Shown here: positions 1 to 10,224 of the stretch, piece by piece
Layout of the letters: every line of letters starts with the position of its first letter
Numbering within the stretch: the first letter of the stretch is position 1
Program-made: the position numbers and the translations under genes
Notes under the pieces: model-generated
The model's input: only the letters and a program-made list of their open reading frames with translations
Told to the model about the DNA's origin: nothing
The model's database searches: none
NCBI RefSeq assembly: GCF_011927785.1
Contig: NZ_JAATJK010000001.1
Location: 4,621,001 to 4,685,000, forward strand
Direction of reading: 5' to 3'
DNA length: 64,000 nucleotides
Source of the DNA: Micromonospora profundi
GTDB taxonomy: Bacteria > Actinomycetota > Actinomycetes > Mycobacteriales > Micromonosporaceae

Positions 1-242
1 CCGACATCGTCGCCGACTACGCGCTCAGCACCGAGGCGTCGGCCCGGTTCAGCGCCTGGCTGACGGCCACCATGCCGCACGTCACGGACGTGCCGGCGCC
101 GTTCCTGGCCTCACCCGCCGAGGCGATGCAGACCTTCCTCGACGAACTGCGTGCGGGGTACGGCTCGGTCGAGGCGTACCTGCGCCACGCCGGAGTGACC
201 GACGCGCAGCTCGACGCCCTGCGCGAGCATCTGCTCGACTGA
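1..242 (+). CDS. Tyrosine-protein phosphatase, C-terminal part (partial)
   Basis: The window opens inside this gene; the reading frame runs from base 3 to the TGA at 240-242 and gives 79 residues. The tail YGSVEAYLRHAGVTDAQLDA followed by Leu-Arg is typical of the C-terminus of actinobacterial Y_phosphatase3 (PtpB/Iphp-like) tyrosine phosphatases, which remove phosphate from protein tyrosine or from phosphoinositides. The catalytic CX5R loop lies outside the window, so activity cannot be judged. It is convergent with ilvE, and a strong hairpin with a T run separates the two. Confidence 0.7.
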   Translation, partial: DIVADYALSTEASARFSAWLTATMPHVTDVPAPFLASPAEAMQTFLDELRAGYGSVEAYLRHAGVTDAQLDALREHLLD

Positions 243-248
243 GAGACG

Positions 249-296
249 GACGGTCGGCGGCGCGGCACCTTGCGGTGTCGCGCCGCCGACCGTTTT
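249..296. terminator. Bidirectional intrinsic terminator between the phosphatase and ilvE
   Basis: A 14-bp perfect stem (251-264 with 279-292, plus the A250-T293 pair) encloses a smaller stem (265-269 with 274-278) and a TTGC loop. TTTT follows at 293-296. It lies between two convergent genes and can end both transcripts. Confidence 0.8.
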
Positions 297-323
297 CGCT
301 GAGCTGCGGGTACGCGAGGTGTG

Positions 324-1421
324 TCAGAGGACCTGGCGCACCCAGCCGTGCGGGTCGGGTGCGCTGCCCCGCTGGATGTCGACGAGCTGCTGACGCAGCG
401 CCATCGTCACCCGGCCGGGCTCGCCGCCACCGATCAGGAACTCGCCGTCGGGGAAGCGCACCCCGCCGATCGGGGTGATGACCGCAGCGGTGCCGCAGGC
501 GAAGACCTCGCGGAGCCGGCCGCTCGCCGCGTCGGCCTGCCAGTCGGCGAACGTGACAGGCCGCTCCTCGACCCGGTGACCAGCGCCCTCGGCCAGCGTG
601 AGGACCGCGTCGCGGGTGATGCCCGGCAGGATCGTGCCGGTCAGCGGCGGGGTGACCACCGTGTCGTCGTCGTAGACGAAGAAGACGTTCATGCCGCCCA
701 GCTCGTCGACGAAGCGTTGCTCCACAGCGTCGAGGAAGACCACCTGGTCGCAGCCGGCCTCGATGGCCTCGGCCTGGGCGGCCAGTGATGCGGCGTAGTT
801 GCCGCCGCACTTGGCCGCGCCGGTGCCGCCGGGCGCGGCGCGGGTGTAGTCCGGCGAGACCCAGACGGTGACCGGCTTGACCCCGCCGCTGAAGTACGCC
901 CCGACCGGTGAGGCGATCACCATGTAGAGGTATTCGTTCGACGGGCGGACGCCGAGGAAGACCTCGCTGGCGAACATGAACGGCCGCAGGTAGAGGCTGC
1001 CGTCCTCGCCGGTCGGGATCCACTCCCTGTCGATCTCGATGAGCTTGTGCAGCGAGTCGACGAAGACCTCGGGTGGCAGCACCGGCATCGCCATCCGCTG
1101 CGCCGAGCTGGCGAAGCGGGCGGCGTTGGCGTCCGGCCGGAACATGGTCACGCCACCGTCGGCCGTCCGGTACGCCTTGAGACCTTCGAAGATCTCCTGC
1201 GCGTAGTGCAGCACGGCGCTGGCCGGGTCCATCGGGATCGGTGCGCGCGCCTCCACCCGGGCGTCGTACCAACCCTTGCCCTCGGCGTAGCGGATGGTGA
1301 CCATGTGGTCGGTGAACACCCGGCCGAAGCCGGGGTTGGCCAGCAGGGCGGCCCGGTCGGCGGCGGATACCGGCGCGGGATTCGGACGGATCTCGAAGTC
1401 GAGCATGTCACCACCGCTCAT
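324..1421 (-). CDS. ilvE: Branched-chain amino acid aminotransferase IlvE
   Basis: 365 aa, the usual length for a fold-type IV PLP aminotransferase of the BCAT group. It catalyses the last step of Val, Leu and Ile synthesis, transferring the amino group from glutamate to the branched-chain 2-oxo acids, in the cytoplasm. The PLP lysine is K204 in [14 protein letters not shown], and the family motifs [10 protein letters not shown] and FACGTAAVI are present. I chose the ATG at 1421 because GGGAGG stands 8 nt upstream; an earlier in-frame ATG at 1463 has no ribosome site and would add an atypical basic tail. leuB lies upstream on the same strand, separated by a hairpin, so ilvE may have its own promoter. 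Confidence 0.95.
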   Translation of the reverse strand: MSGGDMLDFEIRPNPAPVSAADRAALLANPGFGRVFTDHMVTIRYAEGKGWYDARVEARAPIPMDPASAVLHYAQEIFEGLKAYRTADGGVTMFRPDANAARFASSAQRMAMPVLPPEVFVDSLHKLIEIDREWIPTGEDGSLYLRPFMFASEVFLGVRPSNEYLYMVIASPVGAYFSGGVKPVTVWVSPDYTRAAPGGTGAAKCGGNYAASLAAQAEAIEAGCDQVVFLDAVEQRFVDELGGMNVFFVYDDDTVVTPPLTGTILPGITRDAVLTLAEGAGHRVEERPVTFADWQADAASGRLREVFACGTAAVITPIGGVRFPDGEFLIGGGEPGRVTMALRQQLVDIQRGSAPDPHGWVRQVL

Positions 1422-1552
1422 CGCGCTGACCTCCCTGCGGGACAACGGCATGCGGGATCGCACGCCGACATGGCTGTGCCGAAAACTTACCCCGAACGGT
1501 CGTTCAGCGGAAAGCGCCGCTCGGGGCGGGCTGAGTGCCCGGACAGGCGGAT

Positions 1553-1584
1553 ACCGCCCCGGCGCTTTGAGAGGCCGGGGCGGT
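1553..1584 (-). terminator. Hairpin at the leuB stop codon
   Basis: An 11-bp perfect stem (1553-1563 with 1574-1584) with a 10-nt loop begins at the last base of the leuB stop codon. No T run follows on the minus strand, so it is either a U-poor actinobacterial terminator or an mRNA 3'-end stabiliser. Confidence 0.6.
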
Positions 1585-2618
1585 CAGGCTACGGCGTGGG
1601 CGGCGAGACGGTCGCCGACCTCGGCGGTACGCAGCGTGACGCCTGGGGTGCGGCCGGAGAGCTCGGCGGCGACCGCCGCGTTGACCCGGGCCGCCGCGTC
1701 GGCGTGCCCGAGCTGCTCCAGCAGCAACGCGGCGGAGAGCACCGCGGCGACCGGGTCCGCGACGCCCTGCCCGGCGATGTCCGGGGCGGAGCCGTGCACC
1801 GGCTCGAACATCGAGGGGTACGTGCCCTCGGGGTTGATGCAGCCGCTGGCGGCCAGACCGATGCCACCGGTGACCGCTGCGGCGATGTCGGTGAGGATGT
1901 CGCCGAACAGGTTGTCGGTGACCACCACGTCGTAGCGCTGCGGCTGGGTGACCAGGAACATCGCGGCCGCGTCGACGTGCTGGTATTCGGTCTCGATGTC
2001 CGGGTGCTCGGCGGCGACGGCCTCGAAGGTGCGCGCCCACAGCGACCCGGCGTGGGTCAGCACGTTGGTCTTGTGCACGAGCGTGACCTTGCGGCGTTCC
2101 CGACGGCCGGCCCGCACGAACGCGTCACGGATGACCCGCTCCACGCCGTGCCGGGTGTTGAGGCTCTCCTCCGTGGCGACCTCGGCGGGGGTGTCGCGGT
2201 GCAGCGACCCGCCGGCGCCGGCGTAGAGACCCTCGGTGCCCTCGCGCACGACCACCAGGTCGACCTCGCCGGGCTTCACGTTGCCGAGGGGGCCTGCGAC
2301 ACCGGGCCAGAGCCGGGACGGACGCAGGTTGACGTACTGGTCGAAGGCGAACCGGAGCTTGAGCAGCAGCCCCCGCTCCAGGACACCGGGCGGGACCGTG
2401 GGGTCGCCCACCGCGCCGAGCAGGATCGCGTCGTGCCCGGCCAGCTCGGCCAGCACCGAGTCGGGCAGCACCTCTCCGGTACGGTGCCAGCGGGCGGCAC
2501 CGAGGTCGTACTCGGTGGCCTCGACACCGCCGGGCAGCACCGCGTCGAGGACCTTGCGGGCCTGCGTGACCACCTCGGGCCCGATGCCGTCCCCAGCCAC
2601 CACCGCGATCCGCGCCAC
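1584..2618 (-). CDS. leuB: 3-isopropylmalate dehydrogenase LeuB
   Basis: 344 aa, full length. It oxidatively decarboxylates 3-isopropylmalate to 2-oxoisocaproate with NAD+, the third committed step of leucine synthesis. The start [17 protein letters not shown], the metal and substrate segment [14 protein letters not shown], and the C-terminal [14 protein letters not shown] are diagnostic of the isocitrate/isopropylmalate dehydrogenase family. The start is GTG at 2616-2618 with GGGAG seven bases upstream. It is divergent from the apbE-like gene across a 224-bp spacer that should carry promoters for both. Confidence 0.95.
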   Translation of the reverse strand: MARIAVVAGDGIGPEVVTQARKVLDAVLPGGVEATEYDLGAARWHRTGEVLPDSVLAELAGHDAILLGAVGDPTVPPGVLERGLLLKLRFAFDQYVNLRPSRLWPGVAGPLGNVKPGEVDLVVVREGTEGLYAGAGGSLHRDTPAEVATEESLNTRHGVERVIRDAFVRAGRRERRKVTLVHKTNVLTHAGSLWARTFEAVAAEHPDIETEYQHVDAAAMFLVTQPQRYDVVVTDNLFGDILTDIAAAVTGGIGLAASGCINPEGTYPSMFEPVHGSAPDIAGQGVADPVAAVLSAALLLEQLGHADAAARVNAAVAAELSGRTPGVTLRTAEVGDRLAAHAVA

Positions 2619-2842
2619 GACCGCACTCCCTACGTCGACTGCCCTGTCCGGGCAACGGTACGACCTCGTCCCGATTCCCGGTACGAAGCTTCCACGATAT
2701 GGGATTTCCGATCCACAGCATCCTCTCAGCCGGGATCCATGTGGTGGTCATCTCCGCTGTCTAGGGTCGATGTCGACGGGTCAAAGGGCCCGGGAACGGC
2801 GATTCGCCACGACGCGACGCCAACTGCGAGGGGGCTGATGCC

Positions 2843-3685
2843 ATGCTCATCGACGAGCAGCCGCGGACCCGCTGGCCGGACACGTCCGCGTTCCGCAACC
2901 GCCGGCCCGACCTGCGCCTGGGCAACCGCCGGCACCAGGTCGACCCGGCCAGCGCCACGCAGGGCCGGATCGCCCTGCAACACACGGTGCGCACCGCGAC
3001 CGCTGAGTACACGCTGCTGCTCAACGCGCCCGAGTGGCTCGGCCGTCGAGGCGTCGGGGAAGCGCTGCGGGACAGCGTCGCGGAGCTACGCGCCATCGAC
3101 CTGACCTACGGCCCGAACCGTCCGGAGAGCCTGGTCTCCAAGCTTCGCCGCGGAGAGATCAGCCCCGAGTCGTACCCCCCTCTGGCCGACCTGGTGGACC
3201 GCTGCGCGGCGATGCGCGCCGCCACCGACGGATGGTTCGACGCCTGGGCGGTGCCCGGCGGCTTCGACCCGGGCGGACTGCTCGGGGGCTGGGCCGTGGA
3301 ACGCGCAGCCGCCCGGCTGCGGGCTGCCGGCGTGCACGACTACGCGGTGCTCACCGGCGCCGACCTCGTGGTGCGGGGCCGCGCGCCGCACGGCGGCCCG
3401 TGGCGGGTGGCGGTGCACCACCCGACGGCACCCGACCACGCGCCGCTGGTGCTGGAGATGACAGACGGCGCCGTCGGCACCTCCGGGGTGACCGGCCGGC
3501 AGGGGCACGTGGTGGACCCGCACACCGGCGAACCGGCCACCCAGCTCGCTGCCGCCACTGTCGTCGGCCCGGACCTGGCGGTCGCCGACGCCTACGCCAC
3601 AGCGCTCTACGCCGCAGGCCCCACCGGCCTGGCGTGGTTCCGCGGTAACTCCGACTATCGCGCGCTCTTCGCCCACCGGCACTGA
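2843..3685 (+). CDS. ApbE-family FAD:protein FMN transferase
   Basis: 280 aa. ApbE enzymes attach FMN covalently to a Thr/Ser of target flavoproteins, using FAD and Mg2+. The ApbE core is visible: FDAWAVPGGFDPGGLLGGWA (flavin-binding segment), GTSGVTGRQGHVVDPHTGEP (matching the family SG...HIIDPxTG motif) and the ADA region DLAVADAYATALYA near the C-terminus. There is no signal peptide or lipobox, so the protein should be cytoplasmic, unlike classical lipoprotein ApbE. No obvious flavoprotein substrate gene lies next to it. It points away from leuB. Family membership is solid; the target is unknown. Confidence 0.8.
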   Translation: MLIDEQPRTRWPDTSAFRNRRPDLRLGNRRHQVDPASATQGRIALQHTVRTATAEYTLLLNAPEWLGRRGVGEALRDSVAELRAIDLTYGPNRPESLVSKLRRGEISPESYPPLADLVDRCAAMRAATDGWFDAWAVPGGFDPGGLLGGWAVERAAARLRAAGVHDYAVLTGADLVVRGRAPHGGPWRVAVHHPTAPDHAPLVLEMTDGAVGTSGVTGRQGHVVDPHTGEPATQLAAATVVGPDLAVADAYATALYAAGPTGLAWFRGNSDYRALFAHRH

Positions 3686-4086
3686 AGGCTCGCTCACCGG
3701 CTTTGAAACACGCCGCACGAGCCCCGCCTCCCCGCGGTGCTCCCCGCCCGATTCGCTCCTCGGCCGCCTGAGCGCGGCGGCCGGTCGGGCTGCGATCGGC
3801 CCCCACCGCCTCGGCAACGGCTGTGGGGGCCGGTCAGCGACGAGTGCGCGTGGCTCGCGCAATCGAGGGGTGCGGACCGGACGGGCCGGACGTCGACCGC
3901 GCCACCCGAAGACGGGCCGGCGCCGCGAACTCGGCCAGTGACCGCAGTCGTACGCTAGCGAATCGACGCAACTCGAGGCAAGAGTCTCCACAGCGGACCG
4001 TCGTGGGCAATGAGTCCCGGGTCGGACGATCCGGCTGCGGCGAGGCAGTTTCGACATGGTGAACGACGGATGGCACGCTGTCCGCC
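3686..4086. other. Gene-free stretch, no recognisable content
   Basis: About 400 bases between the apbE-like gene and the next small gene. I find no frame with coding character, no tRNA, no strong palindrome and no repeat shared with the rest of the window. It presumably carries the promoter for the 4087 gene. Confidence 0.5.
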
Positions 4087-4443
4087 GTGAGTTTCGATCT
4101 GAGTGTGTGGGCCCTGGAGGACGGGGCGACGCCCGAGGACGTGCGGGCAGCGGTCGACGGTTGCCGGCAGGGGCGGCACGTGGACCGTTACCCGGACCCG
4201 CGGGTTGTCGCCTTCTACCGGGCGATCACCGCCTCCTATCCGGACCGTCACCCCGGCCCGGACAGTCCGTGGGCCGTCGCGCCCCTGCACGCCGCCCACG
4301 ACCATGTCGAGCTGAACCTGCACCCGACCTGCGCGGACCAGGTGCTGCTGGACATCGAGCGGCTGGCCGGCGCGCACGGGCTGATGCTCTTCGACCCGCA
4401 GGACGGCTCGGTCTACCCGCCGCCGACGCGGGTCACCAACTGA
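4087..4443 (+). CDS. Small conserved actinobacterial protein of unknown function
   Basis: 118 aa starting with GTG (MSFDLSVWALEDGATPEDVR). Small proteins with an MSFDL.VW-type N-terminus followed by an acidic, Trp/Tyr/His-containing body are common in Actinobacteria, sometimes as lone cytoplasmic proteins. I cannot assign a function. There is no signal peptide, membrane segment or metal motif. It is convergent with serA, and a 10-bp GC hairpin lies between them at 4488-4512. Confidence 0.65.
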   Translation: MSFDLSVWALEDGATPEDVRAAVDGCRQGRHVDRYPDPRVVAFYRAITASYPDRHPGPDSPWAVAPLHAAHDHVELNLHPTCADQVLLDIERLAGAHGLMLFDPQDGSVYPPPTRVTN

Positions 4444-4487
4444 CCGACCGGGGACGGCCCTCAACCCTCCCCCGCGCGTACGACGAA

Positions 4488-4512
4488 GGGGCCCGGCATG
4501 CCGCCGGGCCCC
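4488..4512. terminator. GC-rich hairpin between convergent genes
   Basis: A perfect 10-bp stem (4488-4497 with 4503-4512) with a 5-nt loop lies just beyond the serA stop and after the 4087 gene. It has no T run. Its position between convergent ends argues for a terminator. Confidence 0.55.
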
Positions 4513-4530
4513 CCGTGGTGTTGCCGTCGA

Positions 4531-6129
4531 CTACTCGTCGCGCAGGTCCGCCGCGCTGGCAGATGTCGCGCCGATCGAGTCCGCCGCGGAGGTGAGCAGG
4601 TCGGCGCCGAGCGCCTGGTCGACGGTAAGCGTCATCAGCGTCTCGCCGCCCGCCTCGCGCCGGGCGACCTGCATCGCGGCGATGTTGATGCCCGACTCGC
4701 CGAGCAGGGTGCCGACGGTGCCGACGACACCCGGCCGGTCGGCGTAGCGCAGGAAGAGCAGGATGCCCTCGGCGCCGATCTCCACGTCGAAGCCGTCCAC
4801 CTCGGTCAGCTTGATGATGTCCCGGGCGCCCGAGTGGGTCACCGTCCCGGAGACGCTCACCGTCCGGCCGTCCGGCAGCGCGCCGCGTACGGTGACCAGG
4901 GTGGGCTGCTCGGCGGTCTCGGCGAGGCTCGCGAGGGTGACCTCGACGCCGCGCTCGGCGGCCAGGTGCGGTGCGTTGACGTAGGTGACCTGCTCCTCGA
5001 CCACGGAGCTGAACAGGCCCTTCGTCGCGGCCAGCTTGAGCACCGACACGTCGTGGCCGACGATCTCGCCACGGACCTCGACGGTGACGCTCGCGGCGAC
5101 CCCACCGGCGACAGCGGTGAACGCCCGGCCCAGCTTCTCGGCCAGCGGCAGCAGCGGCCGTACGTCCTGGGCGACCACGCCACCGGCCTGCACGTTCACG
5201 GCGTCCGGCACGAACTCGCCCTGCAACGCCAGCTTGACGCTCTTGGCCACGGCCAGGCCGGCCTTGTCCTGAGCCTCGTGGGTGGAGGCACCCAGGTGCG
5301 GGGTGGCCACCACGTTGTCGAACGCGAACAGCGGCGACGAGGTGCACGGCTCCTTGGCGTACACGTCCACACCGGCGCCGGCGACCCGGCCCTCGGCGAT
5401 GGCGTCCGCGAGCGCCTGCTCGTCGACAAGACCACCACGGGCGGCGTTCACGATGCGCACGCCCGGCTTGACGATCGCCAGTTCCTTCTCACCGATGAGC
5501 CCCATCGTCTCCGGGGTCTTCGGCAGGTGGATGGAGATGAAGTCGCTCTCGCGCAGCAGCTCCTCGAGCCCGACCAGGCGTACGCCGAGCTGGGCCGCGC
5601 GGGCCGGCTGGATGTAGGGGTCGTACGCGATCAGCCGGGTGCCGAAGGCGGCGATGCGGGAGGCGAAGAGAACCCCGATCCGGCCGAGCCCGACCACGCC
5701 GACGGTCTTGCCCTGCACCTCGACGCCCGTGTACTTGGACCGCTTCCACTCCCCCGCCTTGAGCGCCGCGCTGGCGCTCGCGGTGTTGCGGGCCACTGCC
5801 AGCAGCAGCGCGACGGCCTGCTCGGCGGCGGAGACGATGTTCGAGGTGGGAGCGTTGACGACCATCACGCCCCGGGCGGTGGCCGCCGGCACCTCGACGT
5901 TGTCCAGGCCGATACCCGCCCGCGCGACCACCTTGAGTCGCGGCGCGGCGGCGATCGCCTCGGCGTCGATCTGGGTCGCGCTGCGCACGATGACGGCGTC
6001 GGCCTCGGAGAGCGCCGAGAGCAGGGCCGGACGGTCGGTGCCGTCGACGTGCCGGACGTCGAAGTCGTGGGCGAGCACCTCGATGGCGGCGGGGGCGAGT
6101 TCTTCGGCGATCAGTACGACAGGATTCAT
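4531..6129 (-). CDS. serA: D-3-phosphoglycerate dehydrogenase SerA
   Basis: 532 aa, the long type-I form usual in Actinobacteria. It oxidises 3-phosphoglycerate with NAD+ and starts serine synthesis. The layout is a split substrate domain, a Rossmann NAD domain (VVGLGRIGVLFASRI), the active-site segments NAARGGLVDE and TPHLGASTHEAQDKAG, then an intervening domain and a C-terminal ACT domain (RYADRPGVVGTVGTLLGESG) that binds serine for feedback inhibition. ATG at 6129 follows GAGGA closely and begins MNPVVLIAEELAPAAIEVLA; the upstream extension has no coding character. It is the last gene of the leftward ilvBNC-serA block, although a long hairpin and about 400 bp separate it from ilvC. Confidence 0.95.
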   Translation of the reverse strand: MNPVVLIAEELAPAAIEVLAHDFDVRHVDGTDRPALLSALSEADAVIVRSATQIDAEAIAAAPRLKVVARAGIGLDNVEVPAATARGVMVVNAPTSNIVSAAEQAVALLLAVARNTASASAALKAGEWKRSKYTGVEVQGKTVGVVGLGRIGVLFASRIAAFGTRLIAYDPYIQPARAAQLGVRLVGLEELLRESDFISIHLPKTPETMGLIGEKELAIVKPGVRIVNAARGGLVDEQALADAIAEGRVAGAGVDVYAKEPCTSSPLFAFDNVVATPHLGASTHEAQDKAGLAVAKSVKLALQGEFVPDAVNVQAGGVVAQDVRPLLPLAEKLGRAFTAVAGGVAASVTVEVRGEIVGHDVSVLKLAATKGLFSSVVEEQVTYVNAPHLAAERGVEVTLASLAETAEQPTLVTVRGALPDGRTVSVSGTVTHSGARDIIKLTEVDGFDVEIGAEGILLFLRYADRPGVVGTVGTLLGESGINIAAMQVARREAGGETLMTLTVDQALGADLLTSAADSIGATSASAADLRDE

Positions 6130-6434
6130 CGGTCCTCGTAGAGGTCGTGTATGCGATCGGCCCGGGCCGACAGGGCGCCGCACTGCGTCCTGCGCTGATC
6201 CCGTGCCGTGGCCGTCAGGTGCCGGCTGCGCGCACCTACCGCGATCGTAGGGCCCCGTTGGCCGGCATGTTCCGGTCTGCGAGGTGAGTGCCCTCACACG
6301 CGCGGTCCGGCGTTGGACATGGCCCGTTCACCTGGCCGACATCGTTGTTGCGGCTCGTCACGGCACCGCCGAGGCGTTCGTCACCTGATCCCAGAAGGTG
6401 AGCGCCCAGGGTCAGGTGGTGGTCCCGCGTACGG
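6130..6434. other. serA upstream region without a gene
   Basis: Roughly 300 bases between the serA start and the ilvC terminator hairpin. I see no supported coding frame. It should hold the serA promoter, but I cannot pick a convincing -35/-10 pair. Confidence 0.4.
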
Positions 6435-6484
6435 CCGATGGCCGGTGACCCGCGCTGGGGAGAGCGCGGGTCACCGGCCATCGG
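6435..6484 (-). terminator. 22-bp perfect hairpin downstream of ilvC
   Basis: 6435-6456 pairs perfectly with 6463-6484 around a GGGGAG loop. It begins 47 bases beyond the ilvC stop on the minus strand. No T run follows. The length and perfection fit a strong actinobacterial terminator separating ilvC from serA. Confidence 0.7.
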
Positions 6485-6530
6485 TGGATCATCCGCCGTT
6501 GGTGACGGCTGGACCGGTGCTACGAAACCG

Positions 6531-8154
<1,624 letters not shown>

Positions 8155-8156
8155 GA

Positions 8157-10037
8157 TCAGATGTCATCCTCGTCGAAGGCCGGGCGAACGCCACGGGCGA
8201 ACATGATCTCGTCGTTGCTGGTGCCGGCGGCGACCATCGGCCAGACCATGGCGTCCTTGCCGACCACGAAGTCGATCACGACGGGAGCGTCGTTGATCTC
8301 CATGGCGGCGGCGATGGTCTTGTCCACGTCGTCGGGGCTCTCGCAGCGCAGCCCGACGCAGCCCAGCGCCTCGGCGAGCTTGACGAAGTCGGGAATGCGG
8401 TGCTTGTGGGTGCCGAGTTCGGTGTTGGAGTACCGCTCGTTGTAGAACAGCGTCTGCCACTGCCGGACCATGCCGAGATTGCCGTTGTTGATGACGGCGA
8501 TCTTGACCGGGATGCCCTCCAGCGCGCAGGTGGCCAACTCCTGGTTGGTCATCTGGAAACAGCCGTCGCCGTCGACCGCCCACACCACGGTGTCGGGCTT
8601 GCCGACCTTCGCACCCATCGCGGCCGGCACCGCGTAGCCCATCGTGCCGAGCCCACCGGAGTTCAACCAGGTGTACGGCTTCTCGTACGAGATGAACTGG
8701 GACGCCCACATCTGGTGCTGCCCCACACCGGCCACGAAGATCGCGTCCGGGCCGACGATCTCACCCAGCCGCTTGATGACGTACTGCGGGGAGAGCGTGC
8801 CGTCCGCCGGTTCGTCGTAGCCCAGCGGGTAGCGGTTGCGCAGGTCGTCCAGCTGGGTCCACCAGTCGGCCAGGTCGGTGGTTTTCCCCGCCGACCGCTC
8901 GACAGTCACAGCGGCGATCAGCTCGTCGATGACGTGCCGGGCGTCGCCGACGATCGGGACGTCCGCGTGCCGGTTCTTGCCGATCTCGGCCGGGTCGATG
9001 TCGGCGTGCACGATGGCCGCGTCCGGTGCGAACGAGTCCAGCTTGCCGGTGACGCGGTCGTCGAAGCGGGCGCCCAGCGCCACGATCAGGTCGGCCTTCT
9101 GCAGGCCGTACACGGCGGAGACGGTGCCGTGCATGCCGGGCATCCCCAGGTGCTGCGGATGCGAGTCGGGGAAGGCACCGAGCGCCATGAGGGTGGTGAC
9201 GACCGGGATGCCGGTCAGCTCGGCGAGCCGGCGCAGCCCGTCGGTGGCGCCGGCCTTGAGCACACCGCCGCCCACGTAGAGCACCGGACGGCGGGCCGCG
9301 GCCATCAGCCGGGCCGCCTCGCGGATCTGCTTGCCGTGCGGGTTCAGGGTGGGCCGGTAGCCGGGCAGTTCCAGCGTGGGCGGCCAGGCGAAGGTCGTCG
9401 ACGCCTGGAGGACGTCCTTGGGGATGTCGACGAGCACCGGGCCGGGCCGGCCCGTGCTGGCCAGGTGGAACGCCTGGGCCAGCACCTGCGGGATCTCGTC
9501 GGCGTTCTGCACCAGGAAGTTGTGCTTGGTGATCGGCAGGGTGATGCCCTGGATGTCCGCCTCCTGGAAGGCGTCGGTGCCGATCGACGGGCGGGCCACC
9601 TGGCCGGTGATCGCCACCATCGGCACCGAGTCCATGTAGGCGTCGGCGATCGGGGTGACCAGGTTGGTCGCACCCGGGCCGGAGGTCGCCATGCAGACGC
9701 CGACCTTGCCGGTGGCCTGCGCGTACCCCGTCGCCGCGTGACCGGCGCCCTGCTCGTGGCGGACCAGGATGTGCCGGACGGTGGAGTCGTAGAGCGGGTC
9801 GTACGCCGGAAGGATCGCGCCGCCGGGGATGCCGAAGACGACGTCGACGCCGAGCGCCTCAAGGGACCGCACCAGCGAACCGGCGCCGGAAACCTCGGTC
9901 GGGGCGGGTGGCCGTACCGCCGGGGCGGCCGGGACTGCTGCGGCGCGCGAGGCGGCGGGGTCGGCGGTACCGGCCGGCTCGGCCGCGCGGGCCCGCCGGG
10001 CGGTGTGGGCGAGGGTCTCGGGCGTGGGTCTCGTCAT
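8157..10037 (-). CDS. ilvB: Acetolactate synthase large (catalytic) subunit IlvB
   Basis: 626 aa. A thiamine-diphosphate enzyme that joins two pyruvates, or pyruvate and 2-oxobutyrate, as the first common step of Val, Leu and Ile synthesis. Visible motifs are the catalytic Glu in [20 protein letters not shown], the FAD-domain segment [11 protein letters not shown] and the ThDP-Mg motif starting [15 protein letters not shown] and ending INN. The N-terminal 50 residues are a low-complexity Ala/Pro-rich extension typical of actinobacterial IlvB. ATG at 10037 was chosen; its ribosome site is weak. The 5' leader from 10220 to 10126 contains a leader peptide and terminator and suggests attenuation control. 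Confidence 0.96.
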   Translation of the reverse strand: MTRPTPETLAHTARRARAAEPAGTADPAASRAAAVPAAPAVRPPAPTEVSGAGSLVRSLEALGVDVVFGIPGGAILPAYDPLYDSTVRHILVRHEQGAGHAATGYAQATGKVGVCMATSGPGATNLVTPIADAYMDSVPMVAITGQVARPSIGTDAFQEADIQGITLPITKHNFLVQNADEIPQVLAQAFHLASTGRPGPVLVDIPKDVLQASTTFAWPPTLELPGYRPTLNPHGKQIREAARLMAAARRPVLYVGGGVLKAGATDGLRRLAELTGIPVVTTLMALGAFPDSHPQHLGMPGMHGTVSAVYGLQKADLIVALGARFDDRVTGKLDSFAPDAAIVHADIDPAEIGKNRHADVPIVGDARHVIDELIAAVTVERSAGKTTDLADWWTQLDDLRNRYPLGYDEPADGTLSPQYVIKRLGEIVGPDAIFVAGVGQHQMWASQFISYEKPYTWLNSGGLGTMGYAVPAAMGAKVGKPDTVVWAVDGDGCFQMTNQELATCALEGIPVKIAVINNGNLGMVRQWQTLFYNERYSNTELGTHKHRIPDFVKLAEALGCVGLRCESPDDVDKTIAAAMEINDAPVVIDFVVGKDAMVWPMVAAGTSNDEIMFARGVRPAFDEDDI

Positions 10038-10125
10038 TGTGGTTCTGGCCTTCGGCTGGAATGGCTGGGGCTCGTTCAGCGATGCGAGGCGGGCAGGGCC
10101 CGTCGCGACAGGTTCCGACGGCAAT

Positions 10126-10156
10126 AAAAACGGCCCTCGTGCAGATGCACGGGGCC
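10126..10156 (-). terminator. ilvB attenuator terminator
   Basis: On the minus strand, a GC-rich stem (10152-10156 with 10132-10136, and 10147-10151 with 10138-10142, with one unpaired base at 10137) and a 4-nt loop are followed directly by five U residues (10126-10130). It lies about 90 nt before the ilvB ATG and after the leader peptide, the expected place for a transcription attenuator. Confidence 0.8.
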
Positions 10157-10185
10157 AGCGCACTCTCGATGAGGGAGAGTGCGCT
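10157..10185 (-). promoter_or_regulatory. Leader hairpin overlapping the leader-peptide stop codon
   Basis: An 11-bp perfect stem (10175-10185 with 10157-10167) with a 7-nt loop. Its 5' arm starts in the last base of the leader stop codon, so a ribosome on the leader would mask it. It abuts the terminator stem with no spacer. I see no obvious alternative pairing between its 3' arm and the terminator; folding is needed to define the antiterminator. Confidence 0.65.
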
Positions 10186-10220
10186 CAGGTAAGTACTCGC
10201 AGCGACCGGTACGACGACAT
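10185..10220 (-). CDS. ilvB leader peptide (11 aa)
   Basis: ATG at 10218-10220 opens an 11-codon frame, MSSYRSLRVLT, ending in TGA at 10185-10187. It contains Leu-Arg-Val-Leu, with the Arg, Val and second Leu written as CGA, GTA and CTT, codons that are rare in this GC-rich genome; this suits a ribosome that pauses when charged Val- or Leu-tRNA is short. No Shine-Dalgarno sequence precedes it, but the promoter just upstream would place the transcript start at the ATG, as for leaderless actinobacterial messages. A hairpin and a U-tract terminator follow at once. Seen: frame, codons, hairpins. Inferred: translation and attenuation. Confidence 0.65.
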   Translation of the reverse strand: MSSYRSLRVLT

Positions 10221-10224
10221 GTGG

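Noticed and set aside
1464..1552. Operator GAACG-AC-CGTTC upstream of ilvE
   Set aside because: Only a 5-bp inverted repeat; too short to support without a regulator or repeats elsewhere.
2125..2751. Possible Leu/Trp-containing leader peptide upstream of leuB
   Set aside because: The candidate start ([11 protein letters not shown]) opens a frame that runs far into leuB without a stop, and no terminator hairpin follows it, so there is no attenuator like that of ilvB.
1047..3104. A 685-codon plus-strand frame across ilvE and leuB
   Set aside because: Antisense shadow of two certain enzymes; no domain, no ribosome site.
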